A DNA stretch of 64,000 bases from JBDHWG01 sp046328525 (GTDB lineage Bacteria > Chloroflexota > Anaerolineae > Epilineales > JAHCIE01), in the NCBI GenBank assembly GCA_046328525.1, contig JAXLWK010000008.1:186001-250000 (forward strand), read 5' to 3'. The notes under the pieces were generated by a model. It was not told the DNA's origin and did not search any database. It saw nothing but the letters and a program-made list of their open reading frames with translations. Numbering within the stretch: the stretch's first letter is position 1; every line of letters begins with the position of its first letter. The translations under genes were made by a program, and so were the position numbers. Shown here one piece after another: positions 1 through 8,415 of this stretch.

Positions 1-1
1 T

Positions 2-220
2 CTCTCCGGCGCGCACATGGCTCTCTTCCCGCGCATCGTCGAGCTGATGCACGAGAACGGGCTGGACGACGTGCTTATCATCGCCGGCGGCATCATTCCC
101 GACGAGGACGTGCCGCAGCTCAAGGCGCTGGGCATCTCGGGCATTTTCGGGCCTGGCACGTCCACCCAGGACATCGTCGCCTTCATCAACGCCAATGTCC
201 GTCGCACAAGCGCGGCATGA
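2..220 (+). CDS. B12-binding domain of an acyl-CoA mutase (C-terminal fragment)
   Basis: This is the last ~72 residues of a cobalamin-binding domain, as in the small subunit or C-terminal domain of methylmalonyl-CoA mutase. That enzyme interconverts (R)-methylmalonyl-CoA and succinyl-CoA with adenosylcobalamin. Visible family features are LSGAH at the window edge, the GGIIPDED turn and the IFGPGTSTQDIV segment that ends the Rossmann-like fold. The DxHxxG motif carrying the cobalt-ligating His lies upstream, outside the window. Isobutyryl- or ethylmalonyl-CoA mutase cannot be excluded from this fragment. The next gene starts 26 nt before this stop, so the two may be translationally coupled. 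Confidence 0.85.
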   Translation, partial: LSGAHMALFPRIVELMHENGLDDVLIIAGGIIPDEDVPQLKALGISGIFGPGTSTQDIVAFINANVRRTSAA

Positions 221-1832
221 TGACCCGGTGTGGGCGCGCGCGCGGTCAGCACTCAGCCCGGCGCTCCCACGCCTCGCTCTTCTGGATAGTCTCCTCGCGG
301 CGCTGCTGACGGCCCTGGCCGCGTGGGTACGCCTGGATACTCTCCAGCTCGTTCCGTCCTTTACCGACGAGATTGGCGAGATTCAGTTCGCCAACGAAAT
401 CGCGACTGGCCACATCCTGCCCATCGTGTCGAAGGATACGTACATGGGCCCGCTGTATCATTATCTCCTGGCGGCCGGACTCTGGGCCGGCGGGGACGCG
501 ACGTGGCCGCGCACATTCTCCATGCTCCTGGGGGCGCTGACCGTCGGCCTGACCTACTTCCTCGGCGTGAGCCTGGCCGCGCTCTATCGTCCAGGGGCGC
601 CGGCCCGCGCCAGGCTCGCCGGCCTCATCGCCGCAGCGCTGATGACCGTCTCGTTCGTGCCGGTCGTCGTCAACAGCCACATCGCCTGGTCGAACACGAC
701 GTCGCCCTTCTGGGCGACGCTGTTCTTCCTGGCGGTCAGCGAGACGGTGCGGCGGAACAATCCGCGCCTGCTCCTACTAGACGCGATTCTCGGCGGGCTG
801 GCGCTCCAGACCCATCCCTCTGTTGTCGTGTTCGTGCTGGGGGCGGCGGTGTGGTTGGTCGCCATGCGGCCCGCCTGGCTCAGGACGCGCTGGCCGTGGC
901 TCGCCGTGGTCGTAGGCGCCCTCAGCATTGCGAACCTGATCGGCTATACCCTCGCCAGTGGCGGTCAGTCTATCGCCCTGGCGTCCTCGCGGAATTACGC
1001 CTGGTCCAGCAGCCTGACCATTGGAGCGTATCTCCAGAATGCCCGCGGCTTCCTCCTGACCGCCTATGAGATCGTCGGCTCGACCTTTCCGCGCGCTCTC
1101 CCGCCCGAGGCGGCCATCCTCCTGTCGCCGATGCTTGTCGTCTACGGCGCTCTGGGCATCGCCGCCCTGCTCGTGACGACGCGCCGCGCCGGCCTGCCGC
1201 TGGCCCTGTGGCTCGCCGCCCTCGCGCTCATCCCGATCTTCAACCGCCGCTACGAGGCCTACATCGAAGGGCGCTACCTGGCCCCGCTCCTGCCGCCGAC
1301 GTTCGCGGCGGTAGGGATTCTGCTCGCGAGTGGCCTACTGGCGTGGGGCAGCGCTCCCCGACGCCGGCTTGGCCGGGCGGCGGCTGTGGCGTCGGCGGCC
1401 GCAATCGCGCTGTGTCTGGCGTACTCACTCGCCCGCCTCGACCAGTACTACGCCTACCAGATGGCCGCGGGCTACTCGAATGCGCGGCTGTGGCAGGTGA
1501 TCGAGGCGGTGAACGAGTCGAAACAGGATGGCTCGATGGTGCTGGTGGACCGCGGCCTGAAAGACCTCCGCAACGGCAACGGCGTGAATGTCTACCGCTT
1601 GCTGGACGGGCTGCTCGAGCTGGAGCGGACGGGCACCGACAAGCAGCGGGTCGAGAAGCTGCCCTCGGCGCCGGTGGGCGCGTACATGATCCTCACCGAC
1701 GAGCAGCGCGACGCGCTCGCTGGCGCGCTCAACCTGGAGCCGCTCGATGTTGGCACACCGCCCGCCGTCGCCGAGCCGGGCGCGTACTGGGTGTACCGCG
1801 TCCGCGCCCACCTGTCGAGCGCCGCGCCATAG
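195..1832 (+). CDS. GT39-like membrane glycosyltransferase
   Basis: A polytopic membrane protein of 545 aa in the GT-C (PMT/ArnT-like, GT39) superfamily, which moves a sugar from a polyprenyl-phosphate carrier on the outer face of the membrane. After the first membrane helix comes an acidic TDEIGE motif (residues ~57-62), the expected place for the catalytic Asp/Glu of the first external loop. About ten hydrophobic segments follow, then a soluble C-terminal tail from about residue 420. The ATG at 195 overlaps the upstream mutase gene; an in-frame GTG at 228 is an alternative start. Acceptor and donor are unknown. Confidence 0.75.
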   Translation: MSVAQARHDDPVWARARSALSPALPRLALLDSLLAALLTALAAWVRLDTLQLVPSFTDEIGEIQFANEIATGHILPIVSKDTYMGPLYHYLLAAGLWAGGDATWPRTFSMLLGALTVGLTYFLGVSLAALYRPGAPARARLAGLIAAALMTVSFVPVVVNSHIAWSNTTSPFWATLFFLAVSETVRRNNPRLLLLDAILGGLALQTHPSVVVFVLGAAVWLVAMRPAWLRTRWPWLAVVVGALSIANLIGYTLASGGQSIALASSRNYAWSSSLTIGAYLQNARGFLLTAYEIVGSTFPRALPPEAAILLSPMLVVYGALGIAALLVTTRRAGLPLALWLAALALIPIFNRRYEAYIEGRYLAPLLPPTFAAVGILLASGLLAWGSAPRRRLGRAAAVASAAAIALCLAYSLARLDQYYAYQMAAGYSNARLWQVIEAVNESKQDGSMVLVDRGLKDLRNGNGVNVYRLLDGLLELERTGTDKQRVEKLPSAPVGAYMILTDEQRDALAGALNLEPLDVGTPPAVAEPGAYWVYRVRAHLSSAAP

Positions 1833-1870
1833 AAGAGCCTGGTTCCTTACTACAACACAGGAGACACCCC

Positions 1871-3217
1871 ATGACTGCACCATCAAGCCCCACCATTGAC
1901 CCTCAGGAGGCCCTGGAGATCGGTATTGAAGGCTACGTCTTCCTCTACCCACTGATTACGATGGACGTCACCCGCCGCGTCATGACCAACGTGCCGGCGG
2001 GACAGATGCCCGGCTTCGGCCCGCCCGGCGCCTTCTCGCATATGCGCGCCTTCCCCGACGCCGACTTCAAAGAGGTCGTGCGGCCGAACTTCGATACCCT
2101 GTACTCCATAGCCTGGGTAGACTTGACGGGTGAGCCGATGATCCTATCCGTCCCGGACACCGAAGGACGTTACTACCTGCTGCCGATCATGGACATGTGG
2201 ACCGATGTCTTCGCCGCGCCCGGGGCACGCACGTCGGGTACGCAGGCCGGACACTTCGCGCTTGTCGCCGAGGGCTGGCAGGGCGACCTGCCGGCGGGGA
2301 TCGAGAAGATCGAAGCGCCGACGCCGTATGTCTGGATCATCGGGCGCACGCAAACCAACGGCCCGGCCGACTACGGCGCCGTCCGCAAGGTGCAGGACGG
2401 GTATAGTCTCACGCCCTTGTCGCAGTGGCCCAATCCGCCTCAGCCTCCGTCGTTCACCTTCGACCCTACGGTGGACATGAAGACCCCGCCGCTGCGCCAG
2501 GTCAACAACATGTCGGCCAGGGACTACTTCACATATGGCGCGGAGCTGATGAAGCTGCATCCGCCGCATAAGACGGACTGGTCCCAGGTCGCCCGCCGAC
2601 GCTTGATTGGCTTGAAGCCGGGTGAGAGCTTTGACTGGGACAGGCTCGACCCGGCGGTCCAGGGGGCGCTGGAGGGGGTTCCGGCGGCGGCGCTGAAGTC
2701 CATGCAGGCCAAGCTGCCGACGCTGGCGCGTGTCGTCAACGGCTGGCAGATGAACACCGACACGATGGGGGTCTACGGCGACAGCTATCTCAAACGCGCC
2801 ATTATCGCCATGATCGGTCTGGGCGCCAACCAGGCCGTGGATGCGATCTACCCGTTGAGCATTGTTGATGCGGAGGGCAAGCCTTACGAGGGCGTCGGCC
2901 AGTACGTCATCCATTTCGACAAGAGCGAGCTGCCGCCGGTCGGCGCCTTCTGGTCTATCACCTTGTATGACGCCGAGGGATTCCCGGCGCCTAACGAGCT
3001 GAACCGTTGCGCCATCGGCGACCGCGATGCCCTGACGTACAACGCCGACGGCTCGCTGGACATCACCATCCAGCACGAGAACCCCGGTCCCGACAAAGTC
3101 GCCAACTGGCTGCCATCGCCATCAGGCGCCTGGAACCTGTGTATGCGCCTCTACGCGCCCAGGTCGTCGGTGCTGGACGGGAGGTGGACTCCGCCGGGTG
3201 TCAGGCGCGTCGGCTGA
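1871..3217 (+). CDS. DUF1254/DUF1214 domain protein
   Basis: A 448-aa protein with the two-domain architecture DUF1254 (about residues 15-150, EGYVFLYPLITMDVTRR at the start) followed by DUF1214 (about 320-430, SITLYDAEGFPAPNELNRC). The family is widespread in bacteria and has no agreed biochemical role. No signal peptide is evident here. The reading frame is open far upstream (to 1208), but that part is a shadow of the preceding gene. The ATG at 1871 follows an AGGAGA Shine-Dalgarno sequence and gives the usual family N-terminus. It lies 38 nt after the GT39-like gene. Confidence 0.85.
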   Translation: MTAPSSPTIDPQEALEIGIEGYVFLYPLITMDVTRRVMTNVPAGQMPGFGPPGAFSHMRAFPDADFKEVVRPNFDTLYSIAWVDLTGEPMILSVPDTEGRYYLLPIMDMWTDVFAAPGARTSGTQAGHFALVAEGWQGDLPAGIEKIEAPTPYVWIIGRTQTNGPADYGAVRKVQDGYSLTPLSQWPNPPQPPSFTFDPTVDMKTPPLRQVNNMSARDYFTYGAELMKLHPPHKTDWSQVARRRLIGLKPGESFDWDRLDPAVQGALEGVPAAALKSMQAKLPTLARVVNGWQMNTDTMGVYGDSYLKRAIIAMIGLGANQAVDAIYPLSIVDAEGKPYEGVGQYVIHFDKSELPPVGAFWSITLYDAEGFPAPNELNRCAIGDRDALTYNADGSLDITIQHENPGPDKVANWLPSPSGAWNLCMRLYAPRSSVLDGRWTPPGVRRVG

Positions 3218-3289
3218 CGAGTATCGCCATCACCCACGCGCGACGAGGAGTTAGTGGCGTGTTACGCGTAAGGTGCATGTTTTGTAGTA

Positions 3290-3350
3290 CCTCAATTTTG
3301 CCCAAAATAGGGCAGGCTAGAGCAGCAGCTCCTTAATAACTATAGACAGG
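3290..3350 (+). repeat. Left terminal inverted repeat of the IS1380-like element
   Basis: 61 bp, matching the reverse complement of 4787-4847 except at a few positions near bases 5 and 38-39 of the repeat. The transposase stop codon (3317-3319) lies inside it. The repeat is much longer than the usual 15-30 bp and contains a smaller palindrome around TTTTGCCCAAAA. Confidence 0.88.
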
Positions 3351-4723
3351 GGAGCAAGGCCGACGTCAATGGCATGTGGCCGAAGTAAAGGCTGCCATGC
3401 TTGGACAAACGAGCTGGCGCACGGGTCGAGGGCATTGAAGTGAATGGCGAGCAGACGACCGGTCGCGTCCAGCGTCACATAGCCGGGTACCGTCAGGACA
3501 TCGCGAACCAGACGCAGCAACCCTAAGTCACGGCACGCTGCCCAGCCCTCCGCTAACCACTCCCGCAACCACACGAGGGTGTTGTGGGCCAACCCGACCA
3601 GCAGGAGAGCGATTTCTTGCGCCACCCAGGCGCGACGGTGGCGCTTGGTCAGCGGAAGAGCTTGGTGTCCCTCGCCGAAGCTGTGCTCAATCGGGCCACT
3701 GCGGTCGTCATACAGGTCGGCATAGGCCAAGATGAGAGCGTCGGCATCCCAGGCCGCCTGGGGCGAACGCCCGACGAGAGCCACCACATCTTCGGGCGGC
3801 ACCGAAGAGACAATGACATGGTAGGAGACGTGGCCCGACGTTTTGACCGTCCGCACCGCGATCTGGGTCGTCGGGTACCCGAAGGCGTAGGGACGGTGAA
3901 CCAAGCCCACCTGGCGCTTGGGATGGAGGGGGCTCGTCCGCCACACCCGAACACTCTGGGCTAAGGCCGCCGCGTGATGCCACGAGTACAGCTTGAGGTG
4001 AACGTGATAGCCGCGTGCCAACAACCATGCAATGTCATCCACACGACCACCAGCGGCGTCCATGCGCACGATGACGCGGGAGTGCTGGTGCGGCGTGAGG
4101 GGCAAGACGTTTTCGACATCCTCCAGCAAGTGTCGCATGACGGCCGCCAGGTGGATGTTGCCCACGTAGAGCCGCTCCACGATGACTTCATCATACGCTG
4201 CTGCCAGGGCGCGCCCGTGTTGTCGTCCGTAGGCGCCGCGCTGCCCGACAAAGTACCCGGTGCTGGCCTGAGCTGCCCGCCGTCCAGTTCGCTCGCCGCT
4301 GAGATCTAGGTCGATCACCAACGGGGTCTGCTGGTAGTCATGCTGGCTGGCTCGGCTGTACTGGCGGAAGAGGTCACGCCAGGCGGCCCGCAGTTGGAGT
4401 ACGTTCTCGGCTTCAGCGGCGTAGAGCGTGTCGTGGATGGTGGCTTGCTCGGCGCAACTCTGTCGGCCGAAGGCACGTTGCAGGGCAACATCCGGGCGCA
4501 CCGTTTTGTCCACCAGATACAGCCCGCTCACCCCGCTCAGAATGCCAATGAAGGCATCGGTGAGTTTATCCAGGGGGGTATGCTGCCGCACTTTCTGGGG
4601 GATATGCACCTGGCGCGCCAGGGGATCGAAGAACCCCCGACGCGTGAGCAGCGCTCCCAGCGCGCACAAGCCCGCGCGAGGAGTATAGTAGGTCTGGGTG
4701 GATTGGACGATGTGCTGGTCCAT
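3317..4723 (-). CDS. IS1380-family DDE transposase
   Basis: A 468-aa transposase with an RNase-H-like DDE core. Likely catalytic acids are the Asp of VIDLDLSGE, the Asp of VIVRMDAAGG and the Glu of IEHSFGEGHQA, in the order and spacing of the IS4/IS1380 superfamily ('DDE domain group 1'). The frame is open to 4777, but the ATG at 4723 (MDQHIV) has a good AGGAGAG ribosome binding site and is preferred. The stop is inside the left inverted repeat. There is no frameshift or internal stop, so the protein should be functional. The exact IS family assignment rests on motif reading and terminal sequence. Confidence 0.85.
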   Translation of the reverse strand: MDQHIVQSTQTYYTPRAGLCALGALLTRRGFFDPLARQVHIPQKVRQHTPLDKLTDAFIGILSGVSGLYLVDKTVRPDVALQRAFGRQSCAEQATIHDTLYAAEAENVLQLRAAWRDLFRQYSRASQHDYQQTPLVIDLDLSGERTGRRAAQASTGYFVGQRGAYGRQHGRALAAAYDEVIVERLYVGNIHLAAVMRHLLEDVENVLPLTPHQHSRVIVRMDAAGGRVDDIAWLLARGYHVHLKLYSWHHAAALAQSVRVWRTSPLHPKRQVGLVHRPYAFGYPTTQIAVRTVKTSGHVSYHVIVSSVPPEDVVALVGRSPQAAWDADALILAYADLYDDRSGPIEHSFGEGHQALPLTKRHRRAWVAQEIALLLVGLAHNTLVWLREWLAEGWAACRDLGLLRLVRDVLTVPGYVTLDATGRLLAIHFNALDPCASSFVQAWQPLLRPHAIDVGLAPLSIVIKELLL

Positions 4724-4786
4724 AGCTGTGCTCTCCTGGGGAGGGGTGTCTCCTGTCAGAGACTCTATCCTACCCAAGCAAGCACA

Positions 4787-4847
4787 CCTGTCTATAGTTA
4801 TTAAGGAGCGCCTGCTCTAGCCTGCCCTATTTTGGGCAAAATCGAGG
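4787..4847 (-). repeat. Right terminal inverted repeat of the IS1380-like element
   Basis: Mirror of 3290-3350. It begins just upstream of the transposase leader and ends against the TAGTA duplication. Its outer part sits about 60 bp from the radA promoter. Confidence 0.88.
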
Positions 4848-4900
4848 TAGTAACGACTTTAGTCGTTGTGCGGCTTGGGAAACGACTGAAGTCTACTACC
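4848..4900. repeat. REP-like palindrome carrying the IS insertion
   Basis: If the IS is removed, the flanks rejoin into an imperfect hairpin. One arm runs GTAGTA (3284-3289) then AACGACTTTAGTCGTT (4852-4867). The other is 4880-4900, reading GACTGAAGTCTACTACC at its end. The IS entered the TAGTA of the first arm. A related copy lies at 6815-6858. Confidence 0.65.
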
Positions 4901-4904
4901 TTGT

Positions 4905-4933
4905 TTGCCTAACTCTCAATCCTCTGCTACAAT
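4905..4933 (+). promoter_or_regulatory. Sigma70-type promoter upstream of radA
   Basis: TTGCCT (4905-4910), a 17-bp spacer, then TACAAT (4928-4933). It predicts transcription from about 4940 and a leader of about 185 nt before radA. Confidence 0.55.
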
Positions 4934-4945
4934 ATGCGTACATGC

Positions 4946-4961
4946 GTTCTATATCTAGAAC
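4946..4961. promoter_or_regulatory. Inverted repeat GTTCTA-n4-TAGAAC, candidate operator
   Basis: GTTCTATATCTAGAAC is a 6-bp inverted repeat with a 4-bp centre. It sits just downstream of the predicted radA transcription start, a place where a bound repressor would block transcription. The regulator is unknown; a LexA-type repressor is only a guess from radA's role in repair. Confidence 0.35.
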
Positions 4962-4970
4962 GACACGCTA

Positions 4971-5096
4971 CCTCTATCTTTGCATTTTGCCTCGTGCGCG
5001 AGGCGGCACGCCACCTTCGCCGGGGGATGAGACAGGGGGAATTTGGAGGGGCATGCCCCTCCAAACCTCTCCAACCTAAAAGAGCAAAGATAGAGG
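4971..5096 (+). ncRNA. Cloverleaf-like structured leader (or MITE-like element) before radA
   Basis: A 13-bp closing helix (CCTCTATCTTTGC at 4971-4983 with its complement at 5084-5096) encloses at least two perfect hairpins: GCCTCG-TGCG-CGAGGC near 4989 and a 24-nt palindrome centred near 5054. All of it lies in the predicted radA 5' leader. It could be a regulatory RNA fold or a small non-autonomous repeat with 13-bp terminal repeats. Confidence 0.45.
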
Positions 5097-5125
5097 CTAC
5101 TCTATAGGCTTATGAGAGAGGCGCT

Positions 5126-6565
5126 ATGCCGAAGCTGAAGACGCGGTGGGTGTGCCAGCAGTGCAACGCATCCTTCCCGAAGTGGAATGGTCGCTGCACC
5201 GAGTGCGGCGAGTGGAACTCCCTCGTCGAGACCGTCGTGGACGAGAGCCGCGCCGGCCGCAGCAAAACGATCTTTGCCGCCACCGGCAACGGCAGCCAGC
5301 CGGAGCGCCTGGGCGACATCGCCGCCGACTCCCTGGCCCGCGTCGAGCTACCCATCGAGGAGTTCAACCGGGTGCTAGGCGGCGGCATCGTGCCCGGCTC
5401 GCTGGTGCTCATCGGCGGCGACCCCGGCATCGGCAAGAGCACCTTGCTGCTTGAAGTGTCGGCGATGATGGCGCAGCGCATCAAGCCCGTGCTGTACGTC
5501 TCCGGCGAGGAGTCGGCGCGGCAGGTGAAACTCCGCGCCGACCGCCTGGGCGTGAATGCCGACGATCTTTACCTCCTGTCCGAGACGAACCTGAACGCCA
5601 TCATTGACCAGGCGCGGCAGCTCCGCCCGCGCCTCCTGGTGGTTGATTCCATCCAGGCGGTGTACCTGGAGGAGCTGGAGGCGACAGCCGGCTCGGTGTC
5701 GCAGGTGCGCGAGTCGGCGGCGCGGCTGATGCACCTGGCGAAGGGCGACAACATCCCCATCTTCGTCGTCGGCCACGTCACTAAGGCCGGCGCTATCGCC
5801 GGGCCGCGCATCCTGGAGCACACCGTGGACACCGTCCTGTACCTGGAGGGCGAGCGCTTCCACTCCTACCGCCTGCTGCGCTCGGTCAAGAACCGCTTCG
5901 GCTCGACGGACGAGGTGGGCGTGTTCGAGATGCGGCGCGAGGGGCTGGTCGAGGTGGCGAACCCGTCGGAGGCGTTCCTGGCCGAGCGCATGGTCGCCGT
6001 GCCCGGCTCCACGGTGGCCGTTACCGTCGAGGGGACGCGCCCGCTCCTGGTGGAGGTGCAGGCGCTGACCACGGCGACGGCGTCCCAGGTGCCGCGCCGC
6101 ACGGCCAACGGCATTGACCTTAACCGTCTGCTGCTGCTCACGGCGGTGCTGAGCAAGCGCGTCGGGCTGAAGCTGGCGGTGCAGGACGTGTTCGTCAACG
6201 TCGTCGGCGGCCTGCGCATCACCGAGCCGGCGGTGGACCTGTCCGTCGCCGTCGCCCTGGCGTCGTCGCAGCGGGGTGCGCCGGTCGCGCCCGATCTGGC
6301 CGTGTTCGGCGAGGTCGGCCTGTCGGGGGAGCTGCGCTCCGTGGGTCACACCGAGAAGCGGCTCAACGAGGCGGCCAAGCTGGGCTTCAAGCGCGTCCTC
6401 ATGCCGCGCCACCCGCGCAACAGCGAGCTGAACACACCCAACGGGCTGCGCGTGCTCGAGGCGCGCTCGGTGGGTGAGGCGCTGGACCTGGCGCTCCAGC
6501 CGCCGCGCCCGGCGCTAGAGCGAGACTCTGCAGAAGAGCAAAGTATTCATGATCGGCTAAGGTAG
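5126..6565 (+). CDS. radA: DNA repair protein RadA
   Basis: RadA (Sms), 479 aa, is a RecA-related DnaB-like helicase that promotes branch migration and D-loop extension in homologous recombination. The N-terminal zinc finger is present (Cys10, Cys13, Cys24, Cys27), as are the Walker A sequence GGDPGIGKST (residues 97-106, Lys104), the RadA-specific KNRFG motif (255-259) and a C-terminal Lon-like domain from about residue 290. Length is close to the family norm. The ATG at 5126 has a GAGAGG site about 8 nt upstream. It appears to be transcribed alone from the promoter at 4905 and is followed by a terminator. Confidence 0.97.
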   Translation: MPKLKTRWVCQQCNASFPKWNGRCTECGEWNSLVETVVDESRAGRSKTIFAATGNGSQPERLGDIAADSLARVELPIEEFNRVLGGGIVPGSLVLIGGDPGIGKSTLLLEVSAMMAQRIKPVLYVSGEESARQVKLRADRLGVNADDLYLLSETNLNAIIDQARQLRPRLLVVDSIQAVYLEELEATAGSVSQVRESAARLMHLAKGDNIPIFVVGHVTKAGAIAGPRILEHTVDTVLYLEGERFHSYRLLRSVKNRFGSTDEVGVFEMRREGLVEVANPSEAFLAERMVAVPGSTVAVTVEGTRPLLVEVQALTTATASQVPRRTANGIDLNRLLLLTAVLSKRVGLKLAVQDVFVNVVGGLRITEPAVDLSVAVALASSQRGAPVAPDLAVFGEVGLSGELRSVGHTEKRLNEAAKLGFKRVLMPRHPRNSELNTPNGLRVLEARSVGEALDLALQPPRPALERDSAEEQSIHDRLR

Positions 6566-6639
6566 GGTTAATCGGGGCTTAATCGAAGCCATCTATACTA
6601 CTGAGCAAGGTGGCTAACCTCCCACCCTACCTCTCAGGG

Positions 6640-6680
6640 ACAACGGCCTGCGCGTGACTCTCACACGCTCAGGCCGTTGT
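6640..6680 (+). terminator. Terminator after radA
   Basis: An 11-bp perfect stem (ACAACGGCCTG / CAGGCCGTTGT, 6640-6650 and 6670-6680) with a second GCGTG/CACGC pairing inside the loop. A short TTTCG follows rather than a long U run. Confidence 0.6.
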
Positions 6681-6814
6681 TTCGTGTGGGGATGCTGCGA
6701 TGGGGTGGCTGCGAATCCACCTGTTGATGGATGATTTCTTGCCTCATTTGACGGTAAGCTTTATCATAATCCGCGAGATCATGGTCCGCGTCTTGTAACT
6801 GAGGTGAGCCAGGC

Positions 6815-6858
6815 GTAGTGGCGACTTCAGTCGCTCTTCGGCCTGGGCAGCGACTGAC
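6815..6858. repeat. REP-like repeat, second copy (degenerate)
   Basis: GTAGTGGCGACTTCAGTCGC followed by CTTCGGCCTGGG and GCGACTGAC. It is the same design as 4848-4900 (GTAGT, ACTTCAGTCG arm, GGC(C)TTGGG linker, CGACTGA arm), with the distal arm eroded. The rest of the 6566-7023 gap shows no credible coding region. Confidence 0.5.
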
Positions 6859-6896
6859 GAACCTTGACCAAGTATTGCCCCATTCCGTTCGCGGCA

Positions 6897-6920
6897 GTAG
6901 GGGCAGGTTTCATACCTGCC
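6897..6920. repeat. GGGGCAGGTTT palindromic repeat, copy 1
   Basis: GTAGGGGCAGGTTT joined through a short centre to its partial inverse ACCTGCC. The same palindrome occurs complete at 31748-31776 and 60658-60686, so this is an interspersed repeat and not a gene-specific site. Confidence 0.55.
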
Positions 6921-7023
6921 AGTAGGGGCTCGCCACGGCGTGAGAGAAGTTTCTGAAGCGGGACCAATTGGCCGACAGAGACGCGCGAGCGGACTGTCGG
7001 CGTAACTTTTTTGTGGGGATTGC

Positions 7024-8415
7024 ATGAAGCGTGTGTTGACGTTGTGGCCGCTGCTGTGGCCGTTGAGCCGAAGAGCCGCCATCGCCGGCGAGGGCGTGAG
7101 TGGGCATGTCAACCGCATGGCCGGCCCGGTCATCGTCGAGAACCTGCTCCAGACCCTGATGGGCGTCGTGGACATGATCCTCGTCGGCGGCCTGGGCGCG
7201 GACGCGCTGGCCGGCGTTGGTAGCGCGATCCAGGTACTCTGGGTCATCCAGTCCGGCTTCGCCGCGATCACGACCGGCACAACGGTGCTCATCGCCCACA
7301 GCACAGGCGCGGGCAAGCGCGACGACGCGAACTGGGTACTCAAGCAGTCGGTGACGGTGGCGACGGTGCTCGGCGTGCTCATCGGCATCCTGGGCTGGTA
7401 TCTCGCCTTCCCGATCATTGCCGCGATGGGCGGTGAGCCGGAGATGGTGGTGGACGGCGCGATCTATTTCCGCATCACCGCGACGATGAGCATCTTCATC
7501 CTGGGCATGTTCATCCTTGGCGCGGCGCTGCGCGGGGCTGGCGACAGCAAGACGCCGATGAAGGTCGCCGTGGTCGCCAACATCATCAACGCCGTCCTCG
7601 CCTGGGCGATGATCAACGGCCACCTCGGCTTCCCGGCGCTCGGCATCATCGGCTCCGCCTGGGCGACGGCCATCGCCCGCGCTGTCGGCATGTTCCTTCT
7701 GCTCGGCGTCCTGATCTTCGGCCGCGGCAAGCTCCACCTGAAGCTACGTGGCAGCTGGCGGCCGGACTGGTCCGTGCTGCGGCGCATGTTCAACATCGGG
7801 CTGCCCTCCATGGGCGAGCAGCTCATGATGAGCGTCGGCATGCTGCTGTTCGGCGTGGTCGCCATCCGCATGGGGACGGAAGTCTATGCCGCGCAGCGGG
7901 TGGTCATGAACATGATCTCCTTCAGCTTCATGCCCGGCCTGGGCTACGCCATCGCCGCGACGGCCCTCGCCGGCCAGTACCTCGGCGCGCGAGAGCCGTA
8001 CACCGCGAAGCGCTCGACCGACTACGCGACGCTGGCCGCCCTCGTCATCATGTCGGCGGTGGCCGTGGTCATGTTCTTCTGGGGCGAGCCGCTCATGCGC
8101 ATCTACACGTCGGACGCGGTGATCATCGCCATCGGCGTGTCGGCGCTCAAGGTGCTGGCGCTGACGCAGCCGTTCCAGGCCATCGGCCAGGTGCTGGCCG
8201 GCGGGTTGCGGGGCGCCGGTGACACGCGCTACCCGATGGTCATCACCAGCGCGTCCATCTGGCTCATCCGCCTGCCGCTGGCGTTTCTGTTGGGGCCGGT
8301 CATGGGGCTAAGTCTAGCGTGGGTGTTCGTCGCCGCCGTGCTGGACGGGGCCTTCCGCGCGGTGATGATGTGGGTGCGCTACCGCCAGAACAAGTGGATG
8401 CACATCAAGGTGTAG
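7024..8415 (+). CDS. MATE-family efflux transporter
   Basis: A 463-aa polytopic protein of the MATE (multi antimicrobial extrusion) family, which exports cationic drugs or metabolites in exchange for Na+ or H+. It shows two homologous six-helix halves, each beginning with an AGPVIVENLLQTLMG- or GLPSMGEQLMMS-like helix. The GAGDSKTPM and RGAGDTRYPM loops sit at equivalent positions in the halves, which is typical of the DinF/NorM group. The substrate cannot be told. The start at 7024 follows a GTGGGGA sequence. Its 3' end overlaps the convergent gene by 11 bp. Confidence 0.92.
   Translation: MKRVLTLWPLLWPLSRRAAIAGEGVSGHVNRMAGPVIVENLLQTLMGVVDMILVGGLGADALAGVGSAIQVLWVIQSGFAAITTGTTVLIAHSTGAGKRDDANWVLKQSVTVATVLGVLIGILGWYLAFPIIAAMGGEPEMVVDGAIYFRITATMSIFILGMFILGAALRGAGDSKTPMKVAVVANIINAVLAWAMINGHLGFPALGIIGSAWATAIARAVGMFLLLGVLIFGRGKLHLKLRGSWRPDWSVLRRMFNIGLPSMGEQLMMSVGMLLFGVVAIRMGTEVYAAQRVVMNMISFSFMPGLGYAIAATALAGQYLGAREPYTAKRSTDYATLAALVIMSAVAVVMFFWGEPLMRIYTSDAVIIAIGVSALKVLALTQPFQAIGQVLAGGLRGAGDTRYPMVITSASIWLIRLPLAFLLGPVMGLSLAWVFVAAVLDGAFRAVMMWVRYRQNKWMHIKV

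Larger units (their letters stand above)
3285..4852. mobile_element. IS1380-like insertion sequence with TAGTA target duplication
   Basis: A complete insertion sequence. Near-identical 61-bp inverted repeats (3290-3350 and 4787-4847) bound one transposase gene, giving an element of 1,558 bp. The same 5-bp word TAGTA lies immediately outside both ends (3285-3289 and 4848-4852), as expected of a target-site duplication. The termini begin CCTC. IS1380-family elements characteristically have CC termini and short target duplications, and the transposase fits that family. The intact gene, near-identical repeats and unchanged duplication suggest a fairly recent, possibly active copy. Confidence 0.88.

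Noticed and set aside
1208..1870. N-terminal extension of the DUF1254 protein
   Set aside because: It is an out-of-frame reading of the GT39-like gene, Arg/Pro-rich and without a ribosome site. The ATG at 1871 has one.
4946..4961. Definite LexA box before radA
   Set aside because: The palindrome does not match the Gram-positive CGAAC-n4-GTTCG or the proteobacterial CTG-n10-CAG forms. It is kept only as an unassigned operator.
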